A DNA stretch of 64,000 nucleotides from Blastopirellula marina (GTDB lineage Bacteria > Planctomycetota > Planctomycetia > Pirellulales > Pirellulaceae): assembly GCF_002967715.1 (NCBI RefSeq), contig NZ_PUIA01000038.1, positions 124,001-188,000 on the forward strand, read 5' to 3'. Below are positions 1 through 9,051 of the stretch, piece after piece. The position numbers and the translations under genes are program-made. A model generated the notes under the pieces. The model had not been told where the DNA came from, searched no databases, and saw only the letters and a list, made by a program, of their open reading frames with translations. Numbering within the stretch: the first letter of the stretch is position 1; each line of letters begins with the position of its first letter.

Positions 1-27
1 GGCGATCGATTGACAAGCAGACTAGCC

Positions 28-63
28 ATGGCCCAGGACTTCGATTCTGGGCCATTGTTTTTC
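28..63 (+). terminator. Rho-independent terminator of an upstream gene
   Basis: A perfect 9-bp stem (28-36 pairing with 47-55, GGCCCAG/CTGGGCC core) closes a 10-nt loop and is followed by a T-rich run at 56-63. It probably ends a plus-strand gene lying before the window. Nothing else recognisable is seen in the 179 bases before the first gene. Confidence 0.75.
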
Positions 64-179
64 TTGGGTACCGGGCCAACGGAGATGCTAGCTCGTAAGT
101 CGATCTGGCTTGATTTTCCGCAATGCGATACAACCCGCCTGAAAGTATGCGCTGAGCGTAATGAATTAAGGTCAAAGCG

Positions 180-3100
180 ATGAAAAAAGATCGAACGGAT
201 TCGACAGATACCTCTGGCAGTTTTAGCAAGTGGCGATCGTTGGTGGTCGTAACGGGGCTGATCTTCCTGGTGGTGATGCTGCCGTCGATCGCGGCACAAA
301 CGCCCCTTTTGTCGTGGGGAATCGCCCAGGCAACAGCCGATCTCAATGGCAAAGTCACCGTCGACTCGGCCTCGCTGGGCTGGTTCTCGCCCATTGTTCT
401 TAACGGCGTTGAAGTAGTCGATGCCGAGGGAGCACCCGTTGCGGAAATCCCCACGATCCGTGTCAGTCAATCGCTACTGGGCCTGATTGGCAACGCAGCC
501 AATCTCGGGACGATCGAAATCAATCAGCCGGTGTTGCATGTGACGGTATCCGAAGGGATCAGCAACCTGGAACAGTTACTGCCGGTCGCCGAGTCACCCT
601 CGAAAGAGGAGGAAGCGTCCACGTCCTCTCCACGAACGTTTCGGTTGGTTGTTCGCCAAGGAACTGTGCATCTGGCTGACGGGAATTCTTCGCGAACCTG
701 GACGCTGGAGGACCTGGCCGCTGATGTTGACTTACGTGATGCGACAATTCCGGCACCATGTACCTTCTCGGCGAGTCTCCGCGACCGCGAACAGTTAGGT
801 GTCGTGCAGGGAAAAGGAACTCTGCCAACGGCTTCCGGCGAAGCTAAGTTTTCGGTCGTGACCAAGGGAATTCCGCTTGGGGTTGCGGAACTGATTGGCG
901 CTCGGATCGGGCAGCCAGTCTTAGCCCAGGGTGAACTCAACGGGCAAATGGATCTTGTCTCATCGCAGATAGGGCCATCCGTTCTATGCAATTTAGAAGC
1001 CCGGGGTATTCAAATGCGCTGGCTCAACTCGGATCGTGGAGCCGGATGGAGCGATGGGACCCTGCGTGTTACTGGCGAACTGGGGCTGGCCGGAAGTCAC
1101 GCGCAAGCGAACCAATTCACACTGACGACCGATTGGGGGCAAGTCCTTATTAATGGGCGAATCCCAACGAGCCTTACAGCCACATCGTCTCCCAACGCTT
1201 CGGCGGGACAGGCGTTGGGGGATCAGCCTTGGGAAATGCGCGGCACGGTCGATATTGCCCGGTTGGCCAATGCCTTTCCGGAATTGCTGCAGATACGCGA
1301 CGGGGTCCAACTTCAGGAAGGACGTGTCACGCTGAATCTGGCGAACCATATCGAGATGGGATATTCGTCGTTGCGAGCAGGAGCGGTCGTCTCCAATATC
1401 GTGGCGATTGTGAATGGGCGGCACGCCGATTGGCAGCAGCCGCTGGAACTATCTGCGGCTATCTCGATGCCTGGCGATCAGTTGCAGCTTGATGCGATTT
1501 CTTGTCGTTCGTCGTTCTTGACTGCAGATGGAAAAACCAACGGTCCCCAGACGGATGTCCGTTTCTCTATCGACGGCAATCGACTGGCCTCGGACCTTTC
1601 GAGATTTGTTGATTTGCAAGGGAACCAAGTCGCAGGCACCCTCGAAGGATCGCTGCAGATCCAAAATATGGGAGGAGGTCGCGTCGGACTTGCTGCCGCA
1701 GCTAATGGGAATGATGTGAAGTGGATGCAAGGCTCGCAGATGTTATTCGCCGAGCCAAGACTGCAGACACAGATCCAATCGACCATCGTTTTGCAAAACG
1801 CTGCGCTTCAGCAGATCGAATCGCTTAACGCCTCGTTCCAGGCTGGCACTTCATCGTTGACGGCTCAGACATCGGTGCCCGTCATCCTGAGTGCGGAAAC
1901 GGTGTGGCCGTTGAAACTGCAACTTCAGGGGGCTGTCGATCCGATCTGGATGCAACTTCGTGGTTTGCTAGGCATGAGTGACTTTCAGCTTGGTGGCAAT
2001 GGCATGGTGTTGGCCAAGCTGGCCCTGGGAACCAACCAGTGGCTGATCGAAGGAGTGAATGTCGACCTGAACGACTTTGCTTTGGTTGGCCCCGCGACAC
2101 AGGTCCACGAGAAAAAACTTCGAGTGGAAGGTAGTGCTTTACTAGATTGGGCCGCGCAGCACTTCTCGAGTCAGCAGTTCACTGTGGTCGGTACGACAAT
2201 ATCGGCTCGCGGTACCGATATCCATATGCCACTCAAAAGTGGCGAGACGGCGTCGGGGCAACTTGCTTATCGCGTGGATTTGAGTCGCGGTATGCATTGG
2301 GTTGTGCCGCCGCAGTGGCTAGGGCAAAACCGGGTGGCCGGAGAAATGTCAGGCACCATGACACTCTCTAGCGATAGTAATGGTGTCGTCATTCAGAACA
2401 ACGGACAGATCGCGAACTGGGAACTGTTGGTTCCGGGAGCGAGTTCGAATGGAGCAGGTCAGCCGCAGATGCAGCCAGCTTCTGCCAGCAGTCAGACCCT
2501 TTCGTGGCGCGAAGCCAATTTGGCGTACATGCAATCGTTGAGCTTGAATCACAGCGAAGATACGTTGGCCTTGCACGAATGTCAGCTGAACTGCTCGGCG
2601 ATCAAGCTTTCAGCCAAGGGGGGCGTTAGCCAGTTGTCATCGGTCGGCAACGTCGCGATTCAAGGCCAGGCCGACTACGACTGGGGCAAGATATCGCCGC
2701 TGGTGGCTGCGATCGTTGGTCCACAAGTTCAAATTCAAGGAAAACGTACATCTCGTTTTCAATGGATGGGGCCCTTGTGGGGCAGTGCGAACTCCAGTGG
2801 CAACTCGTTGACGATCTCGCCTGCCTGGGAGGCCGCTGGTGACGTGTCGTGGCAGCAGGCTAACCTCTTTGGGATTCCGGCTGGCGAGTCGACGTTGAAT
2901 GCTCAATTGCGGCAAGGTGTATTGCAACTGACGGCAAACAGCCCCGAACTGAGTGGCGGCAAGCTGACGGTCAACACGCAATTGCTACTTAACGCGCAGC
3001 CGATGCAGTGGCAAATTCCTCCGGGACGAGTCATCGAAAACGTGGCGATAACTCCAGAGATGTGCCGATCGTGGCTGCATTACGTTGCCCCGGTTGTCGC

Positions 3101-3683
3101 GGATGCCACTCGCGTGGAAGGCCGCTTTTCGTTAGACGTTGAAAGGGGACTGATGCCTGTCGCGGATCCGATTCAAGGCGAATCCAACGGTGTGCTACAC
3201 ATCCAAGGGGCCGAAGTTCGTTCGGGTCCGCTGGCCCAAGGATACGTAATGTTGGCACGCAACGTGGAAGCCCTCGTCAAAGCAAAACCGGCCTCGGCGA
3301 TCGACCAAGGTTCCGCTTCACTTCTCACGCTACCACCACAGCAAGTTCGCTACCGAGTGGTTAAGGGACGCGTTTATCACGAGAACTTGATCGTCCAGTC
3401 TGGGGATGTTCGCGTGATCACTTCGGGTTGGGTCGATGCCAACCAACAGATGCAAATGATGGCCGCTATTCCCATTCAAGACAGTTGGATCGAAAAAGCT
3501 CCCTGGCTGGCTTCCATGCGTGGTACGGCGCTGAACGTGCCGATCTCCGGCTCGATGCAGCAGCCGAAAATCGATAGCCAGGTGATCGAGCAGATGACAC
3601 GGGGTATGATTGATAATGCTGCCCGCGGGGCGCTCCAGGAAGGCATCAATCGCGGGCTGAACGAATTGTTCCGGCCGCGTTAA
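180..3683 (+). CDS. Large AsmA/TamB-like membrane-anchored protein
   Basis: 1167-residue protein with a short basic cytoplasmic N-terminus, one hydrophobic anchor at about residues 20-40, and a long region predicted to lie outside the inner membrane. Right after the anchor comes a segment (LNGKVTVDSASLGWFSPIVL, then IEINQPVLHV) of the kind seen at the start of AsmA/TamB/DUF748-type proteins, which form long beta-rich grooves bridging the envelope. The remainder repeats short beta-strand patterns, and the end is a helical tail (about 1135-1167). AsmA-family proteins are linked to phospholipid transport between membranes; that role here is inference. The gene stands alone: a terminator precedes it and the next gene converges 8 bp away. 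Confidence 0.6.
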   Translation: MKKDRTDSTDTSGSFSKWRSLVVVTGLIFLVVMLPSIAAQTPLLSWGIAQATADLNGKVTVDSASLGWFSPIVLNGVEVVDAEGAPVAEIPTIRVSQSLLGLIGNAANLGTIEINQPVLHVTVSEGISNLEQLLPVAESPSKEEEASTSSPRTFRLVVRQGTVHLADGNSSRTWTLEDLAADVDLRDATIPAPCTFSASLRDREQLGVVQGKGTLPTASGEAKFSVVTKGIPLGVAELIGARIGQPVLAQGELNGQMDLVSSQIGPSVLCNLEARGIQMRWLNSDRGAGWSDGTLRVTGELGLAGSHAQANQFTLTTDWGQVLINGRIPTSLTATSSPNASAGQALGDQPWEMRGTVDIARLANAFPELLQIRDGVQLQEGRVTLNLANHIEMGYSSLRAGAVVSNIVAIVNGRHADWQQPLELSAAISMPGDQLQLDAISCRSSFLTADGKTNGPQTDVRFSIDGNRLASDLSRFVDLQGNQVAGTLEGSLQIQNMGGGRVGLAAAANGNDVKWMQGSQMLFAEPRLQTQIQSTIVLQNAALQQIESLNASFQAGTSSLTAQTSVPVILSAETVWPLKLQLQGAVDPIWMQLRGLLGMSDFQLGGNGMVLAKLALGTNQWLIEGVNVDLNDFALVGPATQVHEKKLRVEGSALLDWAAQHFSSQQFTVVGTTISARGTDIHMPLKSGETASGQLAYRVDLSRGMHWVVPPQWLGQNRVAGEMSGTMTLSSDSNGVVIQNNGQIANWELLVPGASSNGAGQPQMQPASASSQTLSWREANLAYMQSLSLNHSEDTLALHECQLNCSAIKLSAKGGVSQLSSVGNVAIQGQADYDWGKISPLVAAIVGPQVQIQGKRTSRFQWMGPLWGSANSSGNSLTISPAWEAAGDVSWQQANLFGIPAGESTLNAQLRQGVLQLTANSPELSGGKLTVNTQLLLNAQPMQWQIPPGRVIENVAITPEMCRSWLHYVAPVVADATRVEGRFSLDVERGLMPVADPIQGESNGVLHIQGAEVRSGPLAQGYVMLARNVEALVKAKPASAIDQGSASLLTLPPQQVRYRVVKGRVYHENLIVQSGDVRVITSGWVDANQQMQMMAAIPIQDSWIEKAPWLASMRGTALNVPISGSMQQPKIDSQVIEQMTRGMIDNAARGALQEGINRGLNELFRPR

Positions 3684-3691
3684 TTGAGCAA

Positions 3692-4135
3692 TTAGCAGTG
3701 GCCATCATGGCAAGAGGCAAATCGACGAAACTCTCCTTCGTCGATAAAGATCGCCTCGTCGGCCAGTTGAAAAACGAGATCTGTACCCGGCCAACCCATC
3801 GCGCTTAAAAGCGTATCGAAAGCTTCTTCCGAGCAGTTCCCTTTGATTTCGGCGGAATGCAAGCGACCGTTGCGGTCGTATAACACACCGTCGAGCTGCC
3901 AGGTGTCATCGCTGTCGCTTTCCTGGACCCAGACAAAAGAGCCATCAGGCTCGAACAGCATGCGCGGGAGATTGTTGAGTCGCGACTGCGCGGTCTCGAA
4001 CGAGCAACCCATGGGCTCTCCCAATCCTACGGGAGGTATCGCTAAGGTTTGAAGTCGGAGTCCTCGCGCTTTTACAAGCGGACCCAACTGCATCGACCTG
4101 GGGCGGGCGTGCACCGAAATGTGAAACCGATACAT
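3692..4135 (-). CDS. Conserved-looking hypothetical protein behind cutA
   Basis: 147-residue protein with no signal peptide or membrane segment. I do not recognise the family. It opens with MYRFHISVHARPRSM, and the C-terminal half is acidic and rich in aromatic residues (SFVWVQESDSDDTWQLDG, then FIDEGEFRRFASC), suggesting a small soluble alpha/beta fold. The reading frame stays open upstream for 67 codons, but that part overlaps cutA in another frame. The start at 4135, just 14 bp after the cutA stop, fits a two-gene operon. Function unknown. Confidence 0.6.
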   Translation of the reverse strand: MYRFHISVHARPRSMQLGPLVKARGLRLQTLAIPPVGLGEPMGCSFETAQSRLNNLPRMLFEPDGSFVWVQESDSDDTWQLDGVLYDRNGRLHSAEIKGNCSEEAFDTLLSAMGWPGTDLVFQLADEAIFIDEGEFRRFASCHDGHC

Positions 4136-4149
4136 CGAATTGTTACTAG

Positions 4150-4467
4150 TTAGGTTACTGATTGCGCCACCCACTCCAAATACTCGCTCGAACCGTCCAC
4201 AATCGGAATCGCGATAATCTCTGGAACGTCGTAAGTATGGTGTTGACGAATCAGTTCGGCCAATGAGGGAAATGCTTGGCTCGTCGTTTTGATCGAGACC
4301 AAAAACTCTTCCTCTTTTTGGATGGTGCCTTGCCACTTATAGACGGAGATCATGGGACCAACGATCTGTACACACGCCCCCTGGGCATGCTGAATAATGG
4401 TCTCGGCAAGCTTCTCAGCATTGGCAGAGCTACTGATCGTTGTTTGAACCACGATTGCCTGCGACAT
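4150..4467 (-). CDS. cutA: CutA, divalent-cation tolerance family protein
   Basis: 105 residues, the normal length for CutA. Family landmarks are the N-terminal strand AIVVQTTISSSANAEKLAE, the core GPMISVYKWQGTIQKEEEFL and the HHTYDVPEIIAIPI motif followed by a terminal helix with YLEW. CutA proteins are very stable PII-like trimers; in Escherichia coli the gene was linked to copper tolerance, though the biochemical role is still unclear. The frame is open far upstream (to 4854), but the homologous part starts at this ATG. The hypothetical gene ending at 3692 follows closely and is probably co-transcribed. Confidence 0.92.
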   Translation of the reverse strand: MSQAIVVQTTISSSANAEKLAETIIQHAQGACVQIVGPMISVYKWQGTIQKEEEFLVSIKTTSQAFPSLAELIRQHHTYDVPEIIAIPIVDGSSEYLEWVAQSVT

Positions 4468-4588
4468 GCTGTCAAACACCTCCAAAATCAGGAAGAATCT
4501 CCAACGTGCTGCCCCTTTCGATAGTCTACTTGATTGATTGGGGATGCGGACACGTGATCTCGTGTGGGTTTCCGCAAAGGACGTTGGG

Positions 4589-6136
4589 TCACCGTTGAGG
4601 ACGGATCGATTCTGTAGATTTGCGCAGCGGACCCCCAAGGGGTTCATAAACCGGAGAGGGGGGCGCGGGTATTGTGTGGCCACCCAAAGGAGATGATATA
4701 CCGGGTGATCGCAGGGGTGGAGTGAACACTGGAGTCGATTTGGGAGCCATGACGTTTTGTGCGCCGTCCACGCGAATTCGTCGAATGGGCGATGGGGCAG
4801 TTCCCAGGATCCCGCTCCAAACTTCGTATGGAGCTCCCTGTCGCTCGTCGTCACGATAGAAGGTCAGGTAGGTCATCTTTTCCGAAGGAAGGAATTCCCG
4901 CCAATCTCCTGCCGAGCATGTCGGCGTATAGACACGACGCCAAGTGCCACAATTGAAGTAGAGTTGGCTTAGCATGTATCCATCGGCGAAACTCGCGTCC
5001 AAAGGAACGGTTTCGTCACAGTGGGTATGGCCGAACACGATATGTTTCGCACGACGATTGCGGAACTCGCATTCCTCCATCGCCTTTTTGGACAGCGATT
5101 TACTTTGCCCCTGCTTGCGAAGCCAGGCCATGACCCGCTGTCCCCAGGTTTCTTCATCCTGGTATCGGAATTTCATGAGCGTGCCCAGTTCTTCCAGGTC
5201 TCGTACACCGAAAGAGTTATCGCGATCCAATTGGTAAACCAGCGGCATCATCTGAGATATCACGCGATCCCAGCAATTCTTCAGTTCATATTGCAGGGAC
5301 GTGACCGGGCACGAGATCTTCATCATCTGGTTCAAGCACACCGGGGCCATGACCAGAGGACGAACGTGGTCCAGTTCCTGAAGACCCAACTGGCAAGAGG
5401 CCGGCAGTTGCTCTCCGAAACCATGTTGAATTTCAAAGCGAAACCGCATGAGTCCTTCAATGAGAAGGATGTCCGACAAACTTGCGCGGTCGCGATGCCC
5501 AGCATAGCTGAGGTTGTCGAACACGTCACCATGCCGGGCAAACATGCGATGTTGTCGAAACGCAGCCAGTAAATGGGTATCCTCGGCAGGCTCATGCGCG
5601 AAGGGGCGTTCTGGTGAGTTATTGAGTCCGAATGCGTCCACGATCGCCCCGCGAACCTGGTTCATGGCCGGATCATTCAAGTGCAACGGCCAGTCTGCAT
5701 TGCCCACCATGTAGTGAATACGAACCGGAACAGGTTGCAAGTCATCGTCGAAAGTCGGTTTGCCATCGGGGGACATGCCAGGGACACGCACGGTTTGTCG
5801 TGTGCTGATCCCTTTGAAGATGGCCGTCGTTTCGAGGTTTCGCGACAGGATACCTGAGACGATTGCACTGACGCGTTGGCTGAATTCGCTTGACCGCTGC
5901 GCGCTCCAAGGCTTCGGTCCGTCGATGAGCCACCGCGACGAACGCATGATATCCAACACGTCCCCGAGCAAAACAAGATCGATATGGGGAATAGGGCGGT
6001 ACTGGCCATCACTCCGCCAAGACGCACGTACGGCGAGATCTTGAAGTCGTTCCGTGAAGATCCGAAAGGCCCCGGAATCCAAGGTCTCGCAACTTGTGTC
6101 GTCAGTAAGATGGAGATCGCTGAGTACGACTAACAT
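4589..6136 (-). CDS. Calcineurin-like metallophosphoesterase
   Basis: 515-residue soluble protein with the metallophosphoesterase motifs in order: SDLHL at the N-terminus (D-x-H), LGDVLD at about residue 57, GNADW (the GNH/D position) near 150, and FGHTHCDE near 370. These residues form the di-metal site. The middle carries a long helical insertion of about 200 residues not found in small family members. The last 60 residues are Pro/Ser-rich and probably disordered. Substrate cannot be told from sequence; candidates include UDP-sugar hydrolases and nucleases. No signal peptide is seen, so it is probably cytoplasmic. The gene is monocistronic, ending 121 bp before cutA. Confidence 0.85.
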   Translation of the reverse strand: MLVVLSDLHLTDDTSCETLDSGAFRIFTERLQDLAVRASWRSDGQYRPIPHIDLVLLGDVLDIMRSSRWLIDGPKPWSAQRSSEFSQRVSAIVSGILSRNLETTAIFKGISTRQTVRVPGMSPDGKPTFDDDLQPVPVRIHYMVGNADWPLHLNDPAMNQVRGAIVDAFGLNNSPERPFAHEPAEDTHLLAAFRQHRMFARHGDVFDNLSYAGHRDRASLSDILLIEGLMRFRFEIQHGFGEQLPASCQLGLQELDHVRPLVMAPVCLNQMMKISCPVTSLQYELKNCWDRVISQMMPLVYQLDRDNSFGVRDLEELGTLMKFRYQDEETWGQRVMAWLRKQGQSKSLSKKAMEECEFRNRRAKHIVFGHTHCDETVPLDASFADGYMLSQLYFNCGTWRRVYTPTCSAGDWREFLPSEKMTYLTFYRDDERQGAPYEVWSGILGTAPSPIRRIRVDGAQNVMAPKSTPVFTPPLRSPGISSPLGGHTIPAPPSPVYEPLGGPLRKSTESIRPQR

Positions 6137-6328
6137 GCTGATTCCCCGCGGAAAATGTAATCAGTGACGACGCGTCATTCCGCGTAAACGACGCATCGGA
6201 GATCCTTGAAGTGAATCGGTTGCGCCGAACGCGTAGCGTTAGCTTTATCACGAGAAGCCGTACAGACTGCGCGGTGAATTGGCTGAAGAGTCAGCAATAT
6301 CCGGGTATAGCTATCGTTGATACCGATG

Positions 6329-7255
6329 CTAGCGAACGCGTTTGCGTGCCTTGAGTGCGATGTAACGCTCTTCCGGCATGGTGATACTGGTAACGCGGAC
6401 GCCGAACTTGTCGCCGATCTTCACGGCTTCCCCTTCGGCGATCTTTTGACGCCCGATCTCGACATCGAGCGTATCTTCGCACGACTTGTCGAATTGAATG
6501 ATCGTTCCCACGCCCACGTTAATGATGTCGTTTACCTTCATCTTCTTGGCCGCCAGGATCACTCGAATCGGCACTTCGATTTGCAACAAGCTGCGACCGA
6601 AACTGGGCAACTCGTTGTAGCTGCCAATACGTGGCCGTGCAGCCTGGGCCTGAGGGCTGTGTTGCGGGGCACTGGGTGCTGCTGCCGTGGCCGGCTTGGC
6701 AGGTGTAGGTGCTGTTTCCTGTGGTGATGCATCTGGGGAGGAGGTCGCCGCTTGAAAGACACCGCCAGGGCTGGTCAAAGGCCAGACCATCAGTGCCTCG
6801 TGCGGCTTCCCATTGATTTCCAGTTGCAGGGATAGCTTAGCAGGGCTATCGCCTGGTTTGCCGTTTTCGCAGGCCGCCGCCAGGTTGTCGACGGCTTGAA
6901 CCTGGAACTCCATCGCCATGAACTCTTCTGGTAAGAGAGTCATGCCGAGTTCCTGCCCCAATGTTGCCAACTTGCTTTCGCCGGTTGGATCCGGGGATGC
7001 ATACCAATCCGGTAGTACTCCGCTGGGCTGGGAAATAAGCACTAAAGCGGCTTCAGATTCAACATTCAAGACAATCGCCAGCCCGGCTACTTTCCAGTCG
7101 GCTAGATCCGTATCGACCGACAGCGGGCTTCCTTCACCCAGGGTGAGCTGGATCTTTTGATCAAATGCTCGCGAAAACGCGTCCGAGGCTTCCACTGCGG
7201 TTGCTTCGCAGGCGGAGATGACTTCGGAAAGGGCTTCGATATTGAATGCAGTCAT
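6329..7255 (-). CDS. FliN/FliY-like flagellar switch protein
   Basis: 308 residues in three parts. Residues 1-175 form a globular domain with a pattern reminiscent of the CheC-like part of FliY. Residues about 180-225 are an Ala/Pro/Gln linker. The C-terminal 80 residues are a clear SpoA/FliN domain (LLQIEVPIRVILAAKKMKV, then IGDKFGVRVTSI). FliN is part of the C-ring that controls rotor switching; domains of this type also occur in type III secretion. No other flagellar gene lies in the window, so it may belong to a scattered regulon, as is common in planctomycetes. The ribosome-binding site is weak. Confidence 0.8.
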   Translation of the reverse strand: MTAFNIEALSEVISACEATAVEASDAFSRAFDQKIQLTLGEGSPLSVDTDLADWKVAGLAIVLNVESEAALVLISQPSGVLPDWYASPDPTGESKLATLGQELGMTLLPEEFMAMEFQVQAVDNLAAACENGKPGDSPAKLSLQLEINGKPHEALMVWPLTSPGGVFQAATSSPDASPQETAPTPAKPATAAAPSAPQHSPQAQAARPRIGSYNELPSFGRSLLQIEVPIRVILAAKKMKVNDIINVGVGTIIQFDKSCEDTLDVEIGRQKIAEGEAVKIGDKFGVRVTSITMPEERYIALKARKRVR

Positions 7256-7551
7256 AATTCTGAATCGGTTGCCGCGCGCACGGATAGATTGTCGTTCTTC
7301 CTCCTGATAGGGATCGACAGTCCTAGCCGTTAAACTTGATATATTCGCTCCAAGTTCTCAAATGGTGCTAGCACTCGTCGACTGAGATGCGGTGCTGTTG
7401 TTTTCAAAGAATCTGCCAGGCAATTCTCCGTTTAACGCACGCTTGTACTTCATTTTCCGCATTATTGCCGTGCAAGCATGGCATCACTTATTCCGTTTGC
7501 TAAAAAGCAAGTTCTTTAATATTGATTTTGGAAGCCATCCTGACTCCCGTA
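7256..7551. other. Divergent intergenic region fliN-like / arsR
   Basis: The 336 bases between the minus-strand FliN-like gene and arsR are AT-richer than the surroundings and hold no credible gene. The last 40 bases are the arsR promoter/operator, described separately. I see no clear promoter for the FliN-like gene. Confidence 0.5.
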
Positions 7552-7585
7552 TTGTCACTTCGATCGAATATGGCTATATTGCCAT
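7552..7585 (+). promoter_or_regulatory. arsR promoter with operator palindrome over the -10 box
   Basis: A sigma-70-like pair is visible: TTGTCA at 7552-7557 and TATATT at 7575-7580, separated by exactly 17 bp. The -10 box is the centre of a perfect inverted repeat, ATGGC at 7570-7574 and GCCAT at 7581-7585. Transcription should start about 7586-7588, only 4-6 bases before the arsR ATG at 7592, and no Shine-Dalgarno sequence lies between. Such an operator would let ArsR block RNA polymerase directly. Promoter and operator are inferred from sequence. Confidence 0.6.
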
Positions 7586-7591
7586 TAAGCC

Positions 7592-7951
7592 ATGAATAAA
7601 GCAGAAGCAACACAACCTGTCACGAAAACACTTGCGCAGTACGAAGCACGTGCCAAAGTAGCCAAGGCAATGGCTCACCCGAGCCGGTTGTTCATGTTGG
7701 ATCTGCTTGGCCAGCGTGAAATGTGTGTCCAAGAGTTAACGCAAAGTATTGGTTGCGATCAGTCGACCGTTTCCAAGCACCTGGCAGTGCTTAAGGAAGT
7801 GGGGCTGATTGAGTCTCGTCGAGAAGGGACTTCGAACTTTTACTCGCTTACGTGTGGCTGCCTGGATGGCTTCTTTCAATGTCTGGAAACGGTCGTCCAG
7901 TCGGATGTCGAGAAGAGAACCTCTGCATGCGATGGGGGCTGCCAACTGTGA
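7592..7951 (+). CDS. arsR: ArsR-family metalloregulator
   Basis: 119-residue winged-helix repressor. The DNA-reading part is the ELTQSIGCDQSTVSKHLAVL helix-turn-helix followed by the wing VGLIESRREGTSNFYSL. Seven cysteines occur: Cys45 in the alpha-3 position (EMCVQEL), Cys55, a CGC pair at 88 and 90, Cys97, and Cys113 and Cys117 at the C-terminus. It lacks the exact CVC pair of the E. coli protein, so As(III) is probably held by the C-terminal set; that is inference. It heads the arsenic operon and overlaps aqpS by GTGA. Its promoter suggests autorepression. Confidence 0.93.
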   Translation: MNKAEATQPVTKTLAQYEARAKVAKAMAHPSRLFMLDLLGQREMCVQELTQSIGCDQSTVSKHLAVLKEVGLIESRREGTSNFYSLTCGCLDGFFQCLETVVQSDVEKRTSACDGGCQL

Positions 7952-8643
7952 GACGATACGTGGCTGAGGTCATTGGAACGTTTGCCCTCATTTTCGCCGG
8001 GACCGGGGCGGTCGTGGTGAATGACATGACCCAGGAATCGATCACGCACGTTGGTATAGCGTTGACTTGGGGGATGATCGTCATGGCATTGATTTACGCA
8101 CTGGGGGATATCTCAGGTGCGCATCTCAATCCGGCAGTAACGATCGGTTTTTGGACGGCTCGCCAATTCGATGGCAAGCAAGTCGTTCCTTATATCGTTG
8201 CTCAACTGATTGGGGCCATCACGGCCAGTGTTACGCTGCGCGTGCTTTTCCTTGAACACGATACGTTAGGGGCGACGATACCGGCGGGGCCTTGGTGGCA
8301 ATCGTTTGTGCTGGAAGTGATCCTCACGTTTCTGCTGATGTTCATTGTCCTGAACGTTGCTACCGGAGCCAAGGAAAAAGGAATCATGGCAGGTGCCGCG
8401 ATCGGGGCAACGGTTGGACTGGAAGCGATGTTCGCCGGGCCAATTTGCGGTGCCTCGATGAATCCAGCTCGATCGATCGCTCCGGCTTTGGTCAGCGGTC
8501 ACCTGGAACATCTGTGGATCTATATCGTGGCAACGACGGCAGGCGCGATCCTGGCTGTGTTCGCCTATCAGTTCGTTCATTCGGAAACAAGCTCCGGGGC
8601 AGATGCTGCATCGGAACATCATACGGTGGAGGAAGGATCATGA
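7948..8643 (+). CDS. aqpS: Aquaglyceroporin of the AqpS type (arsenite channel candidate)
   Basis: 231-residue MIP-family channel with six membrane helices and both pore motifs, HLNPAVT in the first half and SMNPARS in the second. The start is taken as the GTG at 7948, whose GTGA overlaps the arsR stop; the product then begins RRYVAEVIGTFALIFAGTG, typical for the family. An in-frame ATG at 7927 is possible. Placed between arsR and arsC, it matches the Sinorhizobium arrangement in which arsenate is reduced inside the cell and As(III) leaves through AqpS by downhill flow. No ArsB or Acr3 pump is present here. The C-terminal tail is acidic and Ser-rich. Confidence 0.9.
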   Translation: MRRYVAEVIGTFALIFAGTGAVVVNDMTQESITHVGIALTWGMIVMALIYALGDISGAHLNPAVTIGFWTARQFDGKQVVPYIVAQLIGAITASVTLRVLFLEHDTLGATIPAGPWWQSFVLEVILTFLLMFIVLNVATGAKEKGIMAGAAIGATVGLEAMFAGPICGASMNPARSIAPALVSGHLEHLWIYIVATTAGAILAVFAYQFVHSETSSGADAASEHHTVEEGS

Positions 8644-9050
8644 AACGTGTTTTGATCTTATGCACGGGCAACTCGTGCCGATCACAAATGGCCGAAGCGC
8701 TTTGGGCCGAACTGGGCAAGGGTGAGTGGGACGCCTACTCTGCCGGCTCGAAACCTTCCGGCTATGTCCATCCGCTGGCGATTGAAGCGATGAAAGAATT
8801 GGGCGTCGACATTGGTGGATACGAAAGCAAGTCGGCCAACGACTTCCAGCATCAGCCATTTGATTTGGTCGTTACCGTTTGTGATAACGCCCGAGAAGAT
8901 TGTCCGATCTACCCTGAGGCCAAGGAGACACTGCATTGGCCGTTTGATGATCCGGCCGATGCCCAGGGTACAGATGAGGAAAAGATGCCGACTTTTCGGC
9001 GTGTACGTGATGAGATCAAGGCCAAGATTGGTCAGTATTTAGGAGTCTAA
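8640..9050 (+). CDS. arsC: Arsenate reductase, thioredoxin-coupled (LMW-PTPase fold)
   Basis: 136 residues. The phosphatase-like loop CTGNSCRS (Cys8 to Ser15) begins the protein, and the redox pair Cys81 and Cys88 lies in VTVCDNAREDCPIY, matching the three-cysteine relay of the Staphylococcus pI258/Bacillus enzyme. It converts arsenate to arsenite with thioredoxin as electron donor. The ATG overlaps the aqpS stop by ATGA, so the two are translationally coupled. Another name in use is low-molecular-weight phosphatase-like ArsC. All catalytic residues are intact. Confidence 0.94.
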   Translation: MKRVLILCTGNSCRSQMAEALWAELGKGEWDAYSAGSKPSGYVHPLAIEAMKELGVDIGGYESKSANDFQHQPFDLVVTVCDNAREDCPIYPEAKETLHWPFDDPADAQGTDEEKMPTFRRVRDEIKAKIGQYLGV

Positions 9051-9051
9051 C

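Noticed and set aside
4468-4854. N-terminal extension of cutA in the same open frame
   Set aside because: The extension overlaps the end of the metallophosphoesterase gene, has no family similarity, and CutA is complete from the ATG at 4467.
8292-8639. In-frame upstream extension of arsC
   Set aside because: It overlaps aqpS completely. The ATG at 8640 overlaps the aqpS stop and begins the conserved ArsC sequence.
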